A stretch of DNA of 64,000 nucleotides from assembly GCF_007829875.1 (NCBI RefSeq), contig NZ_VIWV01000001.1, forward strand, positions 6,384,501 through 6,448,500. The letters are read 5' to 3'. Both the position numbers and the translations under genes were made by a program. Under the pieces are notes generated by a model. The model worked only from the letters and a program-made list of their open reading frames with translations, was not told the DNA's origin and ran no database searches. The DNA is from Streptomyces capillispiralis (GTDB lineage Bacteria; Actinomycetota; Actinomycetes; Streptomycetales; Streptomycetaceae). Below are positions 1 through 8,440 of the stretch, in pieces; within the stretch, counting starts at the first letter, position 1, and the number at the start of each line of letters is the position of its first letter.

Positions 1-2919
1 GCCCGCACCCTGGGCTTCGCCGCCGAACAGCGGATCCGGCCCGTGCTGAGCAACGCCGTCCGCTACGCCGACCCCGGCCTCGGCCCGGTCGCCGACGTCC
101 TGGACGCCGCCCGCCGCCTGGTCCCCGTCGACCCGGCCAAGGGGCTCGACTCCGGTGAGGCCTGGCTCAAGGACGCGGGCGCCATGCTGGCGGCGGCCGA
201 GCGGATCGTGGAGGCCGCCGGCTTCCGGCGCGAGGCGGCGTTGCGGCTGCTGGAGCAGACGCAGGCCACGGCCGCCGAGTGCCTGGTCGACCCCGACGAC
301 GACCTCGGCATGGGCAGCGTCCACTTCCCCGAACCGCACCTCGTCGGCGCCGGCCGCCGCACCGCCCAGCGGACCCTCGCCTCCCGGGCGGCGGCGGGCA
401 TGGTGCTGCGCGGCTACGCCGGGCGCCGCGAGTACTGGGAGCGGATGCACCACGAGCTGGACATCATCGCCCACCACGGCTTCGCCTCCTACTTCCTGAC
501 CGTCTCCCAGGTCGTCGACGACGTGCGGGACATGGGCATCCGGGTGGCCGCGCGCGGCTCGGGCGCCGGCTCCCTGGTCAACCACCTCCTCGGCATCGCG
601 CACGCCGACCCGGTCGGGCACGGGCTGCTGATGGAGCGCTTCCTGTCCAAGGAGCGGGTGGTGCTGCCCGACATCGACATCGACGTGGAGTCCGCGCGCC
701 GCCTGGAGGTCTACCGCGCGATCATCGGCCGGTTCGGCACCGAGCGGGTGGCCACGGTCGCCATGCCGGAGACCTACCGGGTGCGCCACGCCATCCGCGA
801 CGTCGGGGCGGCGCTGTCCATGGACCCGGCCGAGATCGACCGCGTCGCCAAGTCCTTCCCGCACATCCGCGCCCGCGACGCCCGCGCGGCCCTCGACGAA
901 CTGCCCGAGCTGCGGGAACTGGCGGGGGAGAGGGAGAAGTACGGCAGGCTGTGGGAGCTGGTCGAGGCGCTCGACGCGCTCCCGCGCGGTGTCGCCATGC
1001 ACCCCTGCGGAGTGCTGCTGTCCGACGCCTCCCTGCTGACCCGTACGCCGGTCGTGCCGACCAGCGGCGAGGGCTTCCCCATGGCGCAGTTCGACAAGGA
1101 CGACGTCGAGGACCTCGGGCTGCTCAAGCTCGACGTGCTGGGCGTGCGGATGCAGTCGGCGATGGCGCACGCGGTCGCGGAGGTGGAGCGGGCGTCGGGG
1201 GAGCGGATCGACCTGGACGCGGTGCCGGAGGACGACCCGGCGACGTACGGGCTCATCCGGTCCACCGAGACGCTCGGCTGCTTCCAGATCGAGTCGCCGG
1301 GCCAGCGGGACCTGGTCGGGCGGCTCCAGCCGTCCACCTTCCACGACCTGGTCGTGGACATCTCGCTCTTCCGGCCCGGCCCGGTCGCCGCCGACATGGT
1401 GCGGCCGTTCATCGAGGCCCGGCACGGACGGGCGCCGGTGCGGTACCCGCACCCGGACCTCCGGGAGCCGCTGGAGGGGACGTACGGGGTCGTCGTCTTC
1501 CACGAGCAGGTCATCGACATCGTCGCCACCCTGACCGGCTGCGGGCGCGGTGAGGCGGACCGGGTGCGGCGCGGGCTGTCCGACCCGGAGTCGCAGGGAC
1601 GGATCAAGGTCTGGTTCGCGCAGCGCGCGGAGGCGAACGGCTATGACGCGGAAACGATTCAGCGGACCTGGGGGATCGTGGAGGCCTTCGGCTCCTACGG
1701 CTTCTGCAAGGCCCACGCGGTCGCCTTCGCCGTGCCGACGTACCAGTCGGCGTGGCTGAAGGCGCACCACCCGGCCGCCTTCTACGCGGGACTGCTCACC
1801 CACGACCCCGGGATGTACCCCAAGCGGCTGCTGCTGGCGGACGCGCGGCGGCGCGGGGTGCCCGTCCTGCCGCTGGACGTGAACAAGTCGGGGGTCGCCC
1901 ACCGGATCGAACTGGTGTCCGACCCGAAGGGTCCGGCGGTGTGGGGGCTGCGGCTGGCGCTCTCCGACGTGCACAACATCAGCGAGGCCGAGGCCGCGCG
2001 GATCGCCGAGGGGCAGCCGTACGCCTCCCTGCTCGACTTCTGGGAGCGGGCCCGCCCCAGCCGTCCGCTCGCCGGACGCCTCGCCCAGGTCGGCGCGCTG
2101 GACGCGTTCGGCGCCAACCGCCGTGACCTGCAACTGCATCTGACCGAGCTGCACCGGGGCGCCCGCGGCGGACGCGGCGACCAGCTCCCGCTGGCCGGCG
2201 GCCGCAGGACCGCCCCGGCCGGGCTGCCCGACCTCACTCCGGAGGAGAGGCTCAGCGCCGAACTGGGCGTGCTGTCCATGGACGCCTCGCGCCACCTGAT
2301 GGACGACCACGGCGCCTTCCTCGCCGAGCTGGGCGTGGTCTCCGCGCGGCGGCTGCGCGAGGCCCGGCACGGCGACACGGTGCTGGTCGCGGGCGCCAAG
2401 GCGGCCACCCAGACCCCGCCCATCCGCTCCGGCAAGCGGGTCATCTTCTCCACCCTGGACGACGGCACGGGCCTGGTCGACCTCGCCTTCTTCGACGACT
2501 CCCACGACACCTGCGCCCACACCGTCTTCCACTCCTGGCTGCTGCTGGTCCGCGGGGTGGTGCAGCGCCGCGGCCCGCGCAGCTTCAGCGTGGTCGGCTC
2601 CGCCGCCTGGAACCTCGCCGACCTGCTGGAGATCCGCCGCGAGGAGGGACTGGAGGGGGTCGCGGCCCGGCTGGCCGGAGCGGCAGGCACCGGCACCGGG
2701 CCCGCCGACGACGGCGACGGCCCGGCCCGCAGGCGGCTCGCCGGATCGGAGGGGCGGCCCGCGCCGGCCGGCTCCGCGGCCAAGGACCCCATGGAGGACC
2801 GCAGGATCCGCATGCCCACCGGGTACGAGATGCACCCCTGGGCCGATCTGCGCCCCGCGGGCGAAGGGCCCGCGGCGGGAAGGAAGTTGTGGCACCGGAG
2901 TCCGGGGAGTGCGGGATGA
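1..2919 (+). CDS. dnaE2: Error-prone DNA polymerase III alpha subunit DnaE2, 5' truncated by window edge
   Basis: The reading frame is open from base 1, so the true start lies upstream and the missing part is most of the N-terminal PHP domain. What remains is the C-family polymerase core. The catalytic aspartates sit in the PDIDIDVES segment (bases about 669-695) and in KLDVLG (about 1129-1146). Finger and helix-hairpin regions follow, with a C-terminal OB-fold around bases 2360-2610. Lacking a replicative-type C-terminal extension, it fits the DnaE2 branch that does damage-tolerant, mutagenic translesion synthesis rather than bulk replication. Its TGA stop overlaps the ATG of the next gene (ATGA), a Y-family polymerase relative, so the two are translationally coupled as in actinobacterial mutasome operons. 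The usual partner ImuA' would be expected just upstream, outside the window. Confidence 0.95.
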   Translation, partial: ARTLGFAAEQRIRPVLSNAVRYADPGLGPVADVLDAARRLVPVDPAKGLDSGEAWLKDAGAMLAAAERIVEAAGFRREAALRLLEQTQATAAECLVDPDDDLGMGSVHFPEPHLVGAGRRTAQRTLASRAAAGMVLRGYAGRREYWERMHHELDIIAHHGFASYFLTVSQVVDDVRDMGIRVAARGSGAGSLVNHLLGIAHADPVGHGLLMERFLSKERVVLPDIDIDVESARRLEVYRAIIGRFGTERVATVAMPETYRVRHAIRDVGAALSMDPAEIDRVAKSFPHIRARDARAALDELPELRELAGEREKYGRLWELVEALDALPRGVAMHPCGVLLSDASLLTRTPVVPTSGEGFPMAQFDKDDVEDLGLLKLDVLGVRMQSAMAHAVAEVERASGERIDLDAVPEDDPATYGLIRSTETLGCFQIESPGQRDLVGRLQPSTFHDLVVDISLFRPGPVAADMVRPFIEARHGRAPVRYPHPDLREPLEGTYGVVVFHEQVIDIVATLTGCGRGEADRVRRGLSDPESQGRIKVWFAQRAEANGYDAETIQRTWGIVEAFGSYGFCKAHAVAFAVPTYQSAWLKAHHPAAFYAGLLTHDPGMYPKRLLLADARRRGVPVLPLDVNKSGVAHRIELVSDPKGPAVWGLRLALSDVHNISEAEAARIAEGQPYASLLDFWERARPSRPLAGRLAQVGALDAFGANRRDLQLHLTELHRGARGGRGDQLPLAGGRRTAPAGLPDLTPEERLSAELGVLSMDASRHLMDDHGAFLAELGVVSARRLREARHGDTVLVAGAKAATQTPPIRSGKRVIFSTLDDGTGLVDLAFFDDSHDTCAHTVFHSWLLLVRGVVQRRGPRSFSVVGSAAWNLADLLEIRREEGLEGVAARLAGAAGTGTGPADDGDGPARRRLAGSEGRPAPAGSAAKDPMEDRRIRMPTGYEMHPWADLRPAGEGPAAGRKLWHRSPGSAG

Positions 2920-3902
2920 CCATCCTCTGCGTACGTTTCCAGCTGCCTCCGGCGGACGAGGCCGCCCTGCCCCGGCTGCTCGGCCTGCTGGAGGAGTTCA
3001 CGCCCGTGGTGCAGGCCCTGCCGCCGGACGGGGCGCTGGCCGATCTGCGCGGCGCCGAGCGGTACTTCGGGCGCACCGCCGTCGAACTGGCCTCGGTGAT
3101 CCGCGTCCGCGCCCTCGCCCTGCACGGCGTCGACTGCGCGATCGGCGCCGGGCCGGGCCCGATGACCGCCCGCATGGCGGCGCGGGAGGCCCGGCCGGGA
3201 CTGACCCGCGCGGTGACCGCGGACGGTGTGCGGGAGTTCCTCGCCGGGCGGCCCGTCGTCGCGCTGCCCGGCGTCGGCACCAGGACCGCCCGCACCCTGT
3301 GCGAGTACGGCCTGGACACCCTCGGCCGGGTCGCCGCCGCGCCGCTGTCCACGCTGCAGCGGCTGGTGGGCGCGAAGGCCGGACGCGACCTGCACGAGAG
3401 GGCGAACGGCGTCGACCGCGACCGGGTCGTCCCCAACGCCCTCTCCCGGTCCCTGGCCACCGAACGCCCCTTCACCCGCGACGAACTGGACCCCGACCGG
3501 CACCGCCGCGCCCTGCTCTCGGCCGCCGAGGAACTGGGCGGCAGGCTGCGCGTCCTCGACACGGTCTGCCGCAACCTGACCCTCACCGTCCGCTACGCCG
3601 ACCGGCTCCGCCCCGGCGGGGGAAACCCCACCACCCGCACCCGTACGCTCCCGGAGCCGACCGCGCACTCGGCCGCGCTCACCGAGGCGGCGTACGGCCT
3701 GTACGAGGCGCTCGGCCTCCAGCGTGCCCGGGTGCGCGCGCTCGCCCTGCGCGCGGAGGGGCTCGACCCGGCCGGCCGGGCCTCCCACCAGCTCACCTTC
3801 GATCCGGTGGACGAGAAGGTGCGCCGGATCGAGGAGGTCGCGGACCGCCTGCGGGCGAGGTTCGGCCCCCGCGCGGTGATGCCGGGGACGCTGGCCGCAT
3901 AG
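2916..3902 (+). CDS. Y-family DNA polymerase-like protein lacking catalytic acids (ImuB-like)
   Basis: 328 residues from ATG 2916, which overlaps the dnaE2 stop and has a GGGGAG ribosome site at 2904-2909; an upstream GTG at 2889 is in frame but less likely. The fold is DinB/UmuC-like: palm, then a helix-hairpin-helix-like thumb (ALPGVGTRTARTL, residues about 110-125), then a little-finger region. The N-terminal DxD segment of active enzymes is replaced by VRFQLP. The usual SIDE motif becomes ALADLRG, so both metal-binding sites seem lost. QLTFDP near the C-terminus (about residue 303) could be a sliding-clamp binding motif. By analogy with mycobacterial ImuB it is probably an adaptor joining DnaE2 to the clamp. 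This last point is inference. Confidence 0.85.
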   Translation: MTILCVRFQLPPADEAALPRLLGLLEEFTPVVQALPPDGALADLRGAERYFGRTAVELASVIRVRALALHGVDCAIGAGPGPMTARMAAREARPGLTRAVTADGVREFLAGRPVVALPGVGTRTARTLCEYGLDTLGRVAAAPLSTLQRLVGAKAGRDLHERANGVDRDRVVPNALSRSLATERPFTRDELDPDRHRRALLSAAEELGGRLRVLDTVCRNLTLTVRYADRLRPGGGNPTTRTRTLPEPTAHSAALTEAAYGLYEALGLQRARVRALALRAEGLDPAGRASHQLTFDPVDEKVRRIEEVADRLRARFGPRAVMPGTLAA

Positions 3903-4037
3903 GACCCGGCCGCGTAGGACCCGGCCGGGGAGGCGGCGGGGGCCGTGCGGGCCCGGGGCGAGGTGCCGGGGAAGGCGGAGCCGCGCGCTGCGCGGGAAGC
4001 TGCCGCGTATCGCACCCGGCGGGCCGGTCCGGTCCAC

Positions 4038-4136
4038 TTGGTGAGCCCCTACCAACAAGCGGCGGCCGGCCGCCGGTTGGCCCCGGGATTTTTTACTGAC
4101 CCGTAACTTCCAGCTTTTACTACTCGCCCGTAACTT
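4038..4136 (+). promoter_or_regulatory. Structured lipase promoter region with tandem TTAC..GTAA elements
   Basis: Two related elements stand in tandem: TTTTACTG-ACCCGTAACTT (4091-4109) and TTTTACTACTCGCCCGTAACTT (4115-4136, 22 nt, shown here only in outline). Each has TTAC and GTAA inverted half-sites, with 6- and 9-nt centres. They lie 80-130 bp before the lipase start. Upstream are a short hairpin (TTGGT/ACCAA, 4038-4055) and a perfect 16-bp palindrome of CGGCGGCC type (4060-4075). The remaining part of the 3903-4218 gap shows a doubled AGGACCCGGCCG just after the previous stop and no gene. The repeat pair looks like a regulator operator; which protein binds is unknown. Confidence 0.45.
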
Positions 4137-4218
4137 GATGGGTGAACAGCATCCTCGTGATCCGGATCACAGGGCGTACGGACCCCACCTCCCCCCTGCA
4201 CCGCAAGGAGATCACACG

Positions 4219-5079
4219 ATGCTGCCCTGGAAGCGAGTGATCAGACCCCTGGCCGCACTCCTGCTGGCCGCCGCCGTCACCGTCCCCACCGCGGCCGGCG
4301 CCCACGCCGCCGACGCGCCGAACTCGGGCTGGAACGACTACTCCTGCGAGCCCTCCGCCGCCCACCCCCGCCCCGTCGTCCTGGTCCACGGCACCTTCGG
4401 CAACTCCGTCGACAACTGGCTCGGCCTCGCGCCCTACTTGAAGCACCGCGGCTACTGCGTCTTCTCCCTCGACTACGGACAGCTCGACGGCGTCCCCTTC
4501 TTCCACGGCCTGGGCCCCGTGGAGAAGTCCGCGGAACAGCTCGACGCCTTCGTGGCCGAGGTGCTCACGGCGACCGGCGCCACCGAGACCGACATCGTCG
4601 GCCACTCCCAGGGCGGCATGATGCCCCGTCACTACCTCAAGTTCCTCGGCGGAGCCGACGAGGTGAACGCCCTCGTCGGCCTCGCGCCCAGCAACCACGG
4701 CACCACGCTCAACGGCCTCACCCGCCTGCTGCCGTACTTCCCGGGCGCCGAGGAGCTGCTGAACGACACCACCCCCGCCCTCGCCGACCAGGTCGCCGGC
4801 TCCGACTTCCTCACCCGGCTCAACGCGGGCGGCGACACCGTGCCCGGCGTCCGCTACACCGTCATCGCTACCCGCTACGACGAGGTCGTCACGCCGTACG
4901 GCAGCGGGTTCCTGACCGGGCCCGGCGTGCGCAACGTCCTGCTCCAGGACCTGTGTCCGCTCGATCTGTCCGAGCACCTGGCGATCGGGCTGTTCGACCG
5001 GATCGCCTTCCACGAGGTGGCCAACGCCCTCGACCCGGCCCACGCCGAACCCACCACGTGCGCCTCGGCGTTCGACTGA
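4219..5079 (+). CDS. Secreted lipase/esterase, alpha/beta hydrolase (lipase class 2 type)
   Basis: 286 residues from ATG 4219 with an AAGGAG site at 4205-4210; the frame extends upstream but without a ribosome site. A Sec signal peptide covers residues 1-30 (KR, hydrophobic stretch, cleavage near AHA-A). The mature enzyme has the oxyanion motif LVHGTFGNS (residues 55-63). The nucleophile elbow is GHSQGG with Ser130; a candidate Asp lies in TRYDEVVTPY and a candidate His in DLSEHLAIG. Cys pairs at the N- and C-terminal parts fit an exported protein. It should hydrolyse acyl esters outside the cell. It is convergent with the LPMO gene, sharing a strong hairpin terminator. Confidence 0.9.
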   Translation: MLPWKRVIRPLAALLLAAAVTVPTAAGAHAADAPNSGWNDYSCEPSAAHPRPVVLVHGTFGNSVDNWLGLAPYLKHRGYCVFSLDYGQLDGVPFFHGLGPVEKSAEQLDAFVAEVLTATGATETDIVGHSQGGMMPRHYLKFLGGADEVNALVGLAPSNHGTTLNGLTRLLPYFPGAEELLNDTTPALADQVAGSDFLTRLNAGGDTVPGVRYTVIATRYDEVVTPYGSGFLTGPGVRNVLLQDLCPLDLSEHLAIGLFDRIAFHEVANALDPAHAEPTTCASAFD

Positions 5080-5105
5080 CACGTGCGAACGGCGGGAAAC
5101 ACGCC

Positions 5106-5142
5106 GGTGCCCTGTCCGGCCCGAGCCGCCGGACAGGGCACC
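5106..5142. terminator. Bidirectional hairpin terminator between lipase and LPMO
   Basis: A perfect 15-bp stem (left arm GGTGCCCTGTCCGGC, 5106-5120) with a 7-nt loop (5121-5127) and the exact reverse complement at 5128-5142. It lies between two convergent stop codons, so it can serve both genes. There is no U-tract, as usual in Streptomyces. Confidence 0.85.
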
Positions 5143-5150
5143 GAGCCGGT

Positions 5151-6203
5151 TCAGCGGCCGTGCCGCCCGCCCGCGGTGCGCCGCCGCGCGGAGGCGAACA
5201 GCGCCGCCGAGCCCAGCGCCAGCGCCGCGGCGCCGCCGATCATCAGGTACGGGGTGGTGGCGTCGCCGCCGGTCTCCGCGAGGTTCCGCGCGGCACCGGC
5301 CGCCTCGGGCCGGTTGGCGGTGCCCGCGCCGGAGGTGTCCGCGCCGGAGGTGTCCGGGGCGCTGTCGTTCGACGCGACGGCCGGCTCCGCCGAGGTGCTG
5401 GCGTCGTCGTCACCGTGCCCGTGGTTCTCGACGGTCGACTTGTCGCCGCCCTCCTCGATCTGCTCCTGGGACGGGGCGGACGCGACCGGCGCCGGGGCGG
5501 CCTCCTGCGCGGGGGCGTCACCGCCGCCGGCCCCCGCTTCGTCCGCCCCGGGTCCGTCGGCCCCGGCCCCGTCGCCCCCGAAGGTGACGTCCGAGCAGGA
5601 GTAGAACGCCTCCGGGCTGTCCGACCGCTGCCACACCGCGTACAGCAGCTGCTTGCCCGAGCGCTCGGGAAGGGTGCCGGTGAAGGTGTAGAAGCCGCCC
5701 GTGGCGGCGGGGTCGGTGGACGTCGCCACCGGGTTCGCCAGGTCCAGGTCGCCCCAGGCCAGCGGCTGCGACGGGTCGTAGCCGGGCTTGGTGATGTACA
5801 CCTTGAACGTCCCCTTGTGCGGGGCCGTCACGCGGTACTTGAAGGTGTACCGACCGCTGCTCACGCTCGTCGCCGGCCAGTCGGCCCGGGCCAGGTCCAG
5901 GCCCTTGAACGCCTCGCTGTTGGCGCTGCACAGCTTGCCGTCGGGAATGAGCTCCTGATGGCGTCCGCCCGCGTCACCGATGCGGACGCCGTTCCAGTCG
6001 TAGAGCGCCTGGGTGCCGCCGGCCGCGACCGCCGCCCGGCACCCCTCGGACTTCGGGTTCTCCGGGCCCTCCGCGAAGCACTGCGCGACCCGGCTGACCG
6101 GGTCGCCCATCGAACCGTGCGCGGACGCCGGCGCGGCGGACAGTCCGGTGAGGGCGAGCGGGACGAGACCGGCGGCGACAGCGGCCTTGCGGCGTGCGGA
6201 CAT
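5151..6203 (-). CDS. Cell-wall-anchored AA10 lytic polysaccharide monooxygenase
   Basis: 350 residues. Signal peptide 1-28 ends in ASA, so His29 becomes the mature N-terminus; with His129 (APHKGTF) it forms the copper histidine brace. The AA10 domain spans about 29-215, with Cys pairs 42/55 and others. A long Gly/Ala/Glu/Asp-rich linker (about 216-305) leads to LAETG at 308-312, a hydrophobic helix and RRR. This is the LAXTG sorting signal read by class E sortases. It should therefore be fixed to peptidoglycan and oxidise chitin, cellulose or a self-made surface glycan. Streptomyces LPMOs of this anchored type have been linked to hyphal surface glycans (recalled, not verified). The polysaccharide operon at 10.9-13.5 kb is nearby but not linked. 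Confidence 0.92.
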   Translation of the reverse strand: MSARRKAAVAAGLVPLALTGLSAAPASAHGSMGDPVSRVAQCFAEGPENPKSEGCRAAVAAGGTQALYDWNGVRIGDAGGRHQELIPDGKLCSANSEAFKGLDLARADWPATSVSSGRYTFKYRVTAPHKGTFKVYITKPGYDPSQPLAWGDLDLANPVATSTDPAATGGFYTFTGTLPERSGKQLLYAVWQRSDSPEAFYSCSDVTFGGDGAGADGPGADEAGAGGGDAPAQEAAPAPVASAPSQEQIEEGGDKSTVENHGHGDDDASTSAEPAVASNDSAPDTSGADTSGAGTANRPEAAGAARNLAETGGDATTPYLMIGGAAALALGSAALFASARRRTAGGRHGR

Positions 6204-6398
6204 GGGGCAGCAACTCCTCGACAGCGATCACTGGATCGGGGTGGGGGGTGGATCCCGTGCGGGGGTGGATCCCGTGGGGTGCCTCAGAAACTAGCCCCGG
6301 AACAGCGCGAAATCGCCCGCGGAACGCCCGTGGGGGAGATCCTTATGGCCGCGTTAAGGGAGTGCTCAGGCTGCGCTCAGGTAGCCACCGCGCGGGGC

Positions 6399-6527
6399 AT
6401 GACCCACGACCGGATCCGGCCCTCCGTCGCCGCCGACGTCCCGGCCGCGCGGGCGACCGTCGACGCCGTCGAACGAAGGGTCACCGGCCCGCACGACCGC
6501 CCGCACCACCGCGAGCGCCCGCGCTGA
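6399..6527 (+). pseudogene. Possible GNAT acetyltransferase N-terminal remnant
   Basis: A 42-residue frame from ATG 6399. Its first part (IRPSVAADVPAARATVDAVE) reads like the start of a GNAT acetyltransferase (beta-1, then helix-1), after which the frame dissolves into Arg/His-rich sequence and stops. There is no good ribosome site and no continuation of the fold in other frames. It may be a decayed gene or chance. The 6204-6398 part between it and the LPMO start holds only the LPMO leader region. Confidence 0.3.
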
Positions 6528-6546
6528 ACGGGCCGGACGGCGGGGG

Positions 6547-6681
6547 TCACCCCTCGGGCCACCAGGTGCGGGCGACGTCCTCGCGCACCTCCGGCCGCCC
6601 CGCGGGGCGCTCGTCGGCCCGCTCACGGACCCGGCGGGCGTCCGTCTTCCTCAGGGGCTTCTGCACGGTGACACGGCGCAT
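6547..6681 (-). CDS. Small basic protein of unknown function, 44 residues
   Basis: The frame could start further upstream, but ATG 6681 is preceded by a near-perfect GGAAGGAGGC ribosome site (complement of 6684-6693), which decides the start. The product MRRVTVQKPLRKTDARRV... is strongly charged (Arg, Lys, Glu, Asp) and ends in TWWPEG, with no membrane segment or known motif. Third-position GC bias supports coding. I do not recognise a family. It stands alone; on its upstream side (6682-6949) there is no convincing gene. Confidence 0.6.
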   Translation of the reverse strand: MRRVTVQKPLRKTDARRVRERADERPAGRPEVREDVARTWWPEG

Positions 6682-6949
6682 GGCTGCCTCCTTCCGGGCC
6701 CACCGGGTTCCGTGGTCCCACGGAGGCGGACCTTTCGGGGGACAGTTCCTCATCGGTCCCCCTCTGTCTGTGGCCGCCGTCACCACCGGGACTGTCAGTG
6801 GCGGGTGTCACCCCGGGGCCATGAGCATCGACGGCGGTGACGGGGGCAGGTCCGGGTGGAGCGGCTGTCACCGGACACGGCGCTGTGGGGCCGAGCCGTG
6901 GACGACGAGCGCTACGCGGTGGTCACGGTCCCGCACTGATCCGGCACCC
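6682..6949. other. Gap with a possible short coding remnant
   Basis: 268 bp between the small protein and the DUF402 gene. On the plus strand 6856-6939 reads VERLSPDTALWGRAVDDERY... and ends with TGA. It has strong third-position GC, yet is only 27 residues from the nearest GTG and is closed upstream by a stop at 6838-6840. It looks like the tail of a decayed gene rather than a functional one. Nothing else is evident. Confidence 0.3.
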
Positions 6950-7459
6950 TCACCCGAGCAGCCCGCCCAGCCCGCCCAGCCCGCCCCCGCGGGCCCGGGC
7001 GTCCAGCTCGTCGAGCGCGGCCACCGCCGCGGCCGCCGCCTCCGGGTCCGTCACCGCCAGGCCGCTCGCCGCGAACTCGTCCTCGTCCAGCCGCCGTACG
7101 TCCGTGCCGTCCGCGGAGACCCACAGGTCGAGGTCGAGGTCCTCGACGACCAGCCGGCCGGCGGAGAGGCCGGCCGGGCGGGTGATGTCGCAGTAGTGGC
7201 CCTTGAGGGTGCCGTCGGCGGCGCGGACCTCCTTCACGGAGTACCACCGGTCGCGCCAGTAGTGCTCCGTGAAGACGTCACCGGGCTCGAAGCGGACGAA
7301 GCCGAAGTCGCGCACGCCGTCCCCCGCCCAGGGGGCGCGCACGGTGACCCGGGTGCCGTCGTCGCCGAGCAGCTCCGCCGGGTAGCGGATCTTCACGCGC
7401 CCCGCCTTGACCAGCACGACCTCCACCAGGGGCGGCCGCTCAGCCGAGTGCGCGGACAT
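6950..7459 (-). CDS. DUF402 domain protein (FomD/nucleoside-phosphate hydrolase-like fold)
   Basis: 169 residues. The barrel-like DUF402 core covers residues about 10-130, with the family pattern EHYWRDRWYSV... (acid and aromatic cluster) and YCDITRPAG followed by DLDLDLWVSADG. These carboxylates bind divalent metal in characterised relatives, which hydrolyse nucleoside di/triphosphates or nucleotide conjugates. The C-terminus is Ala-rich and ends in a Gly/Leu repeat. Its start overlaps the end of the upstream GNAT gene by 20 bp, so the two are co-transcribed and coupled. Substrate is not predictable. Confidence 0.85.
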   Translation of the reverse strand: MSAHSAERPPLVEVVLVKAGRVKIRYPAELLGDDGTRVTVRAPWAGDGVRDFGFVRFEPGDVFTEHYWRDRWYSVKEVRAADGTLKGHYCDITRPAGLSAGRLVVEDLDLDLWVSADGTDVRRLDEDEFAASGLAVTDPEAAAAAVAALDELDARARGGGLGGLGGLLG

Positions 7460-8369
7460 GGCGCACCTCCGTGGCGCAGACCTCGTAGCCGAACCACTCG
7501 TTGATCGCGATCATCGGCCCGTTGCCGGTGTCGTTGCCGGTGAACGCCTCCGTGTACCCGGCCGCGCGGGCGCGGTGCAGGGAGTCGTTCTTGGCGAGCT
7601 TGGCCAGCCCCCGGCCGCGGTGCGCCCGCGCGGTGCCCGTCATGACCGTGCCGTAGCGGGTGCCGCCGTCCGTGCGGGCCGCGGAGAAGGCGGCGGGACG
7701 GCCGTCGACCAGCGCCACCGAGGTCAGCTCGGGGCTGAACAGGGGGTGCCGCCAGGTCTCCGCCAGCCAGGCCTCGTAGTCGGTGAACTCCGTGTCCACG
7801 TCGCTCGGTTCGTCCGCCGTCGTCTCCGCGTCCAGCGCGAACAGCGGGCGCGGGTCGCCGGCGAAGTCCGAACCCTTGCGCAACTCCACGCCGGGGGGCG
7901 GGTCCTGGAGCGGTGGGAGGGCGCCGCCGGCCAGGTCCAGGCGGAGGAAGTGGGCGGCGCGGCTCGCCCGGTAGCCGTGCCGCTCGGCGAAGGCGCGGTT
8001 GCCCGGCTCGTCCAGCACCCAGGCGAACAGCCTGGTCGCCCCGTGCGCGGCCAGGTGCTCCTCGGCGGCGCGCACCAGCAGCGTCCCGGCGCCCCGGCGG
8101 GTGTGCCCGGGGTGCACGTACACGTTGACGTTGCCCTGGCCCGGCTCGGGGCTCTCGTGGGTCAGGTGCACCTGCGCCGTGCCGATCACCTCGCCGTCGG
8201 CCACGGCGACGAGGGGACGGTAGTGGGCGTCGGGGTGCATATGGGTGAGGTCGTGGGCCAGAGAGGCCGGGGTGACGAGGAGGAACGGCAGCGCGGCCTG
8301 GCGGACGCGGGCGAAGCCCTCGAGATCGGCGCGGGCGTCGGGGCGGAGATCGCGAACGGTCACACTCAT
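7440..8369 (-). CDS. Tandem-domain GNAT family N-acetyltransferase
   Basis: 309 residues with two GNAT units. The first (about 1-150) has the acetyl-CoA loop HPGHTRRGAGTLL; the second (about 160-309) has AHRGRGLAKLAK and a C-terminal NEWFGYEVC strand. Two-domain GNATs of this type occur in mycothiol synthase and in many small-molecule acetyltransferases, but the sequence is not MshD by context. It is the first gene of a two-gene unit with DUF402 (20-bp overlap). It starts divergently from a small GntR regulator at 8441, which may control it. The acceptor is unknown. Confidence 0.85.
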   Translation of the reverse strand: MSVTVRDLRPDARADLEGFARVRQAALPFLLVTPASLAHDLTHMHPDAHYRPLVAVADGEVIGTAQVHLTHESPEPGQGNVNVYVHPGHTRRGAGTLLVRAAEEHLAAHGATRLFAWVLDEPGNRAFAERHGYRASRAAHFLRLDLAGGALPPLQDPPPGVELRKGSDFAGDPRPLFALDAETTADEPSDVDTEFTDYEAWLAETWRHPLFSPELTSVALVDGRPAAFSAARTDGGTRYGTVMTGTARAHRGRGLAKLAKNDSLHRARAAGYTEAFTGNDTGNGPMIAINEWFGYEVCATEVRHVRALG

Positions 8370-8440
8370 GAAGGCGCACGCTACGGGGGGACGCGCCGGG
8401 GGTGCCTCTCATTTTCCGCCGGGTGCGGGACAATCGGGCC

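Noticed and set aside
4953..6527. 524-residue plus-strand frame opposite the LPMO
   Set aside because: It is the GC-rich complement of the LPMO gene; only its last 42 codons have any independent likeness (GNAT-like start).
6194..7504. 436-residue plus-strand frame
   Set aside because: Runs through several real genes on the other strand, no ribosome site, low-complexity Arg/Pro/Gly composition.
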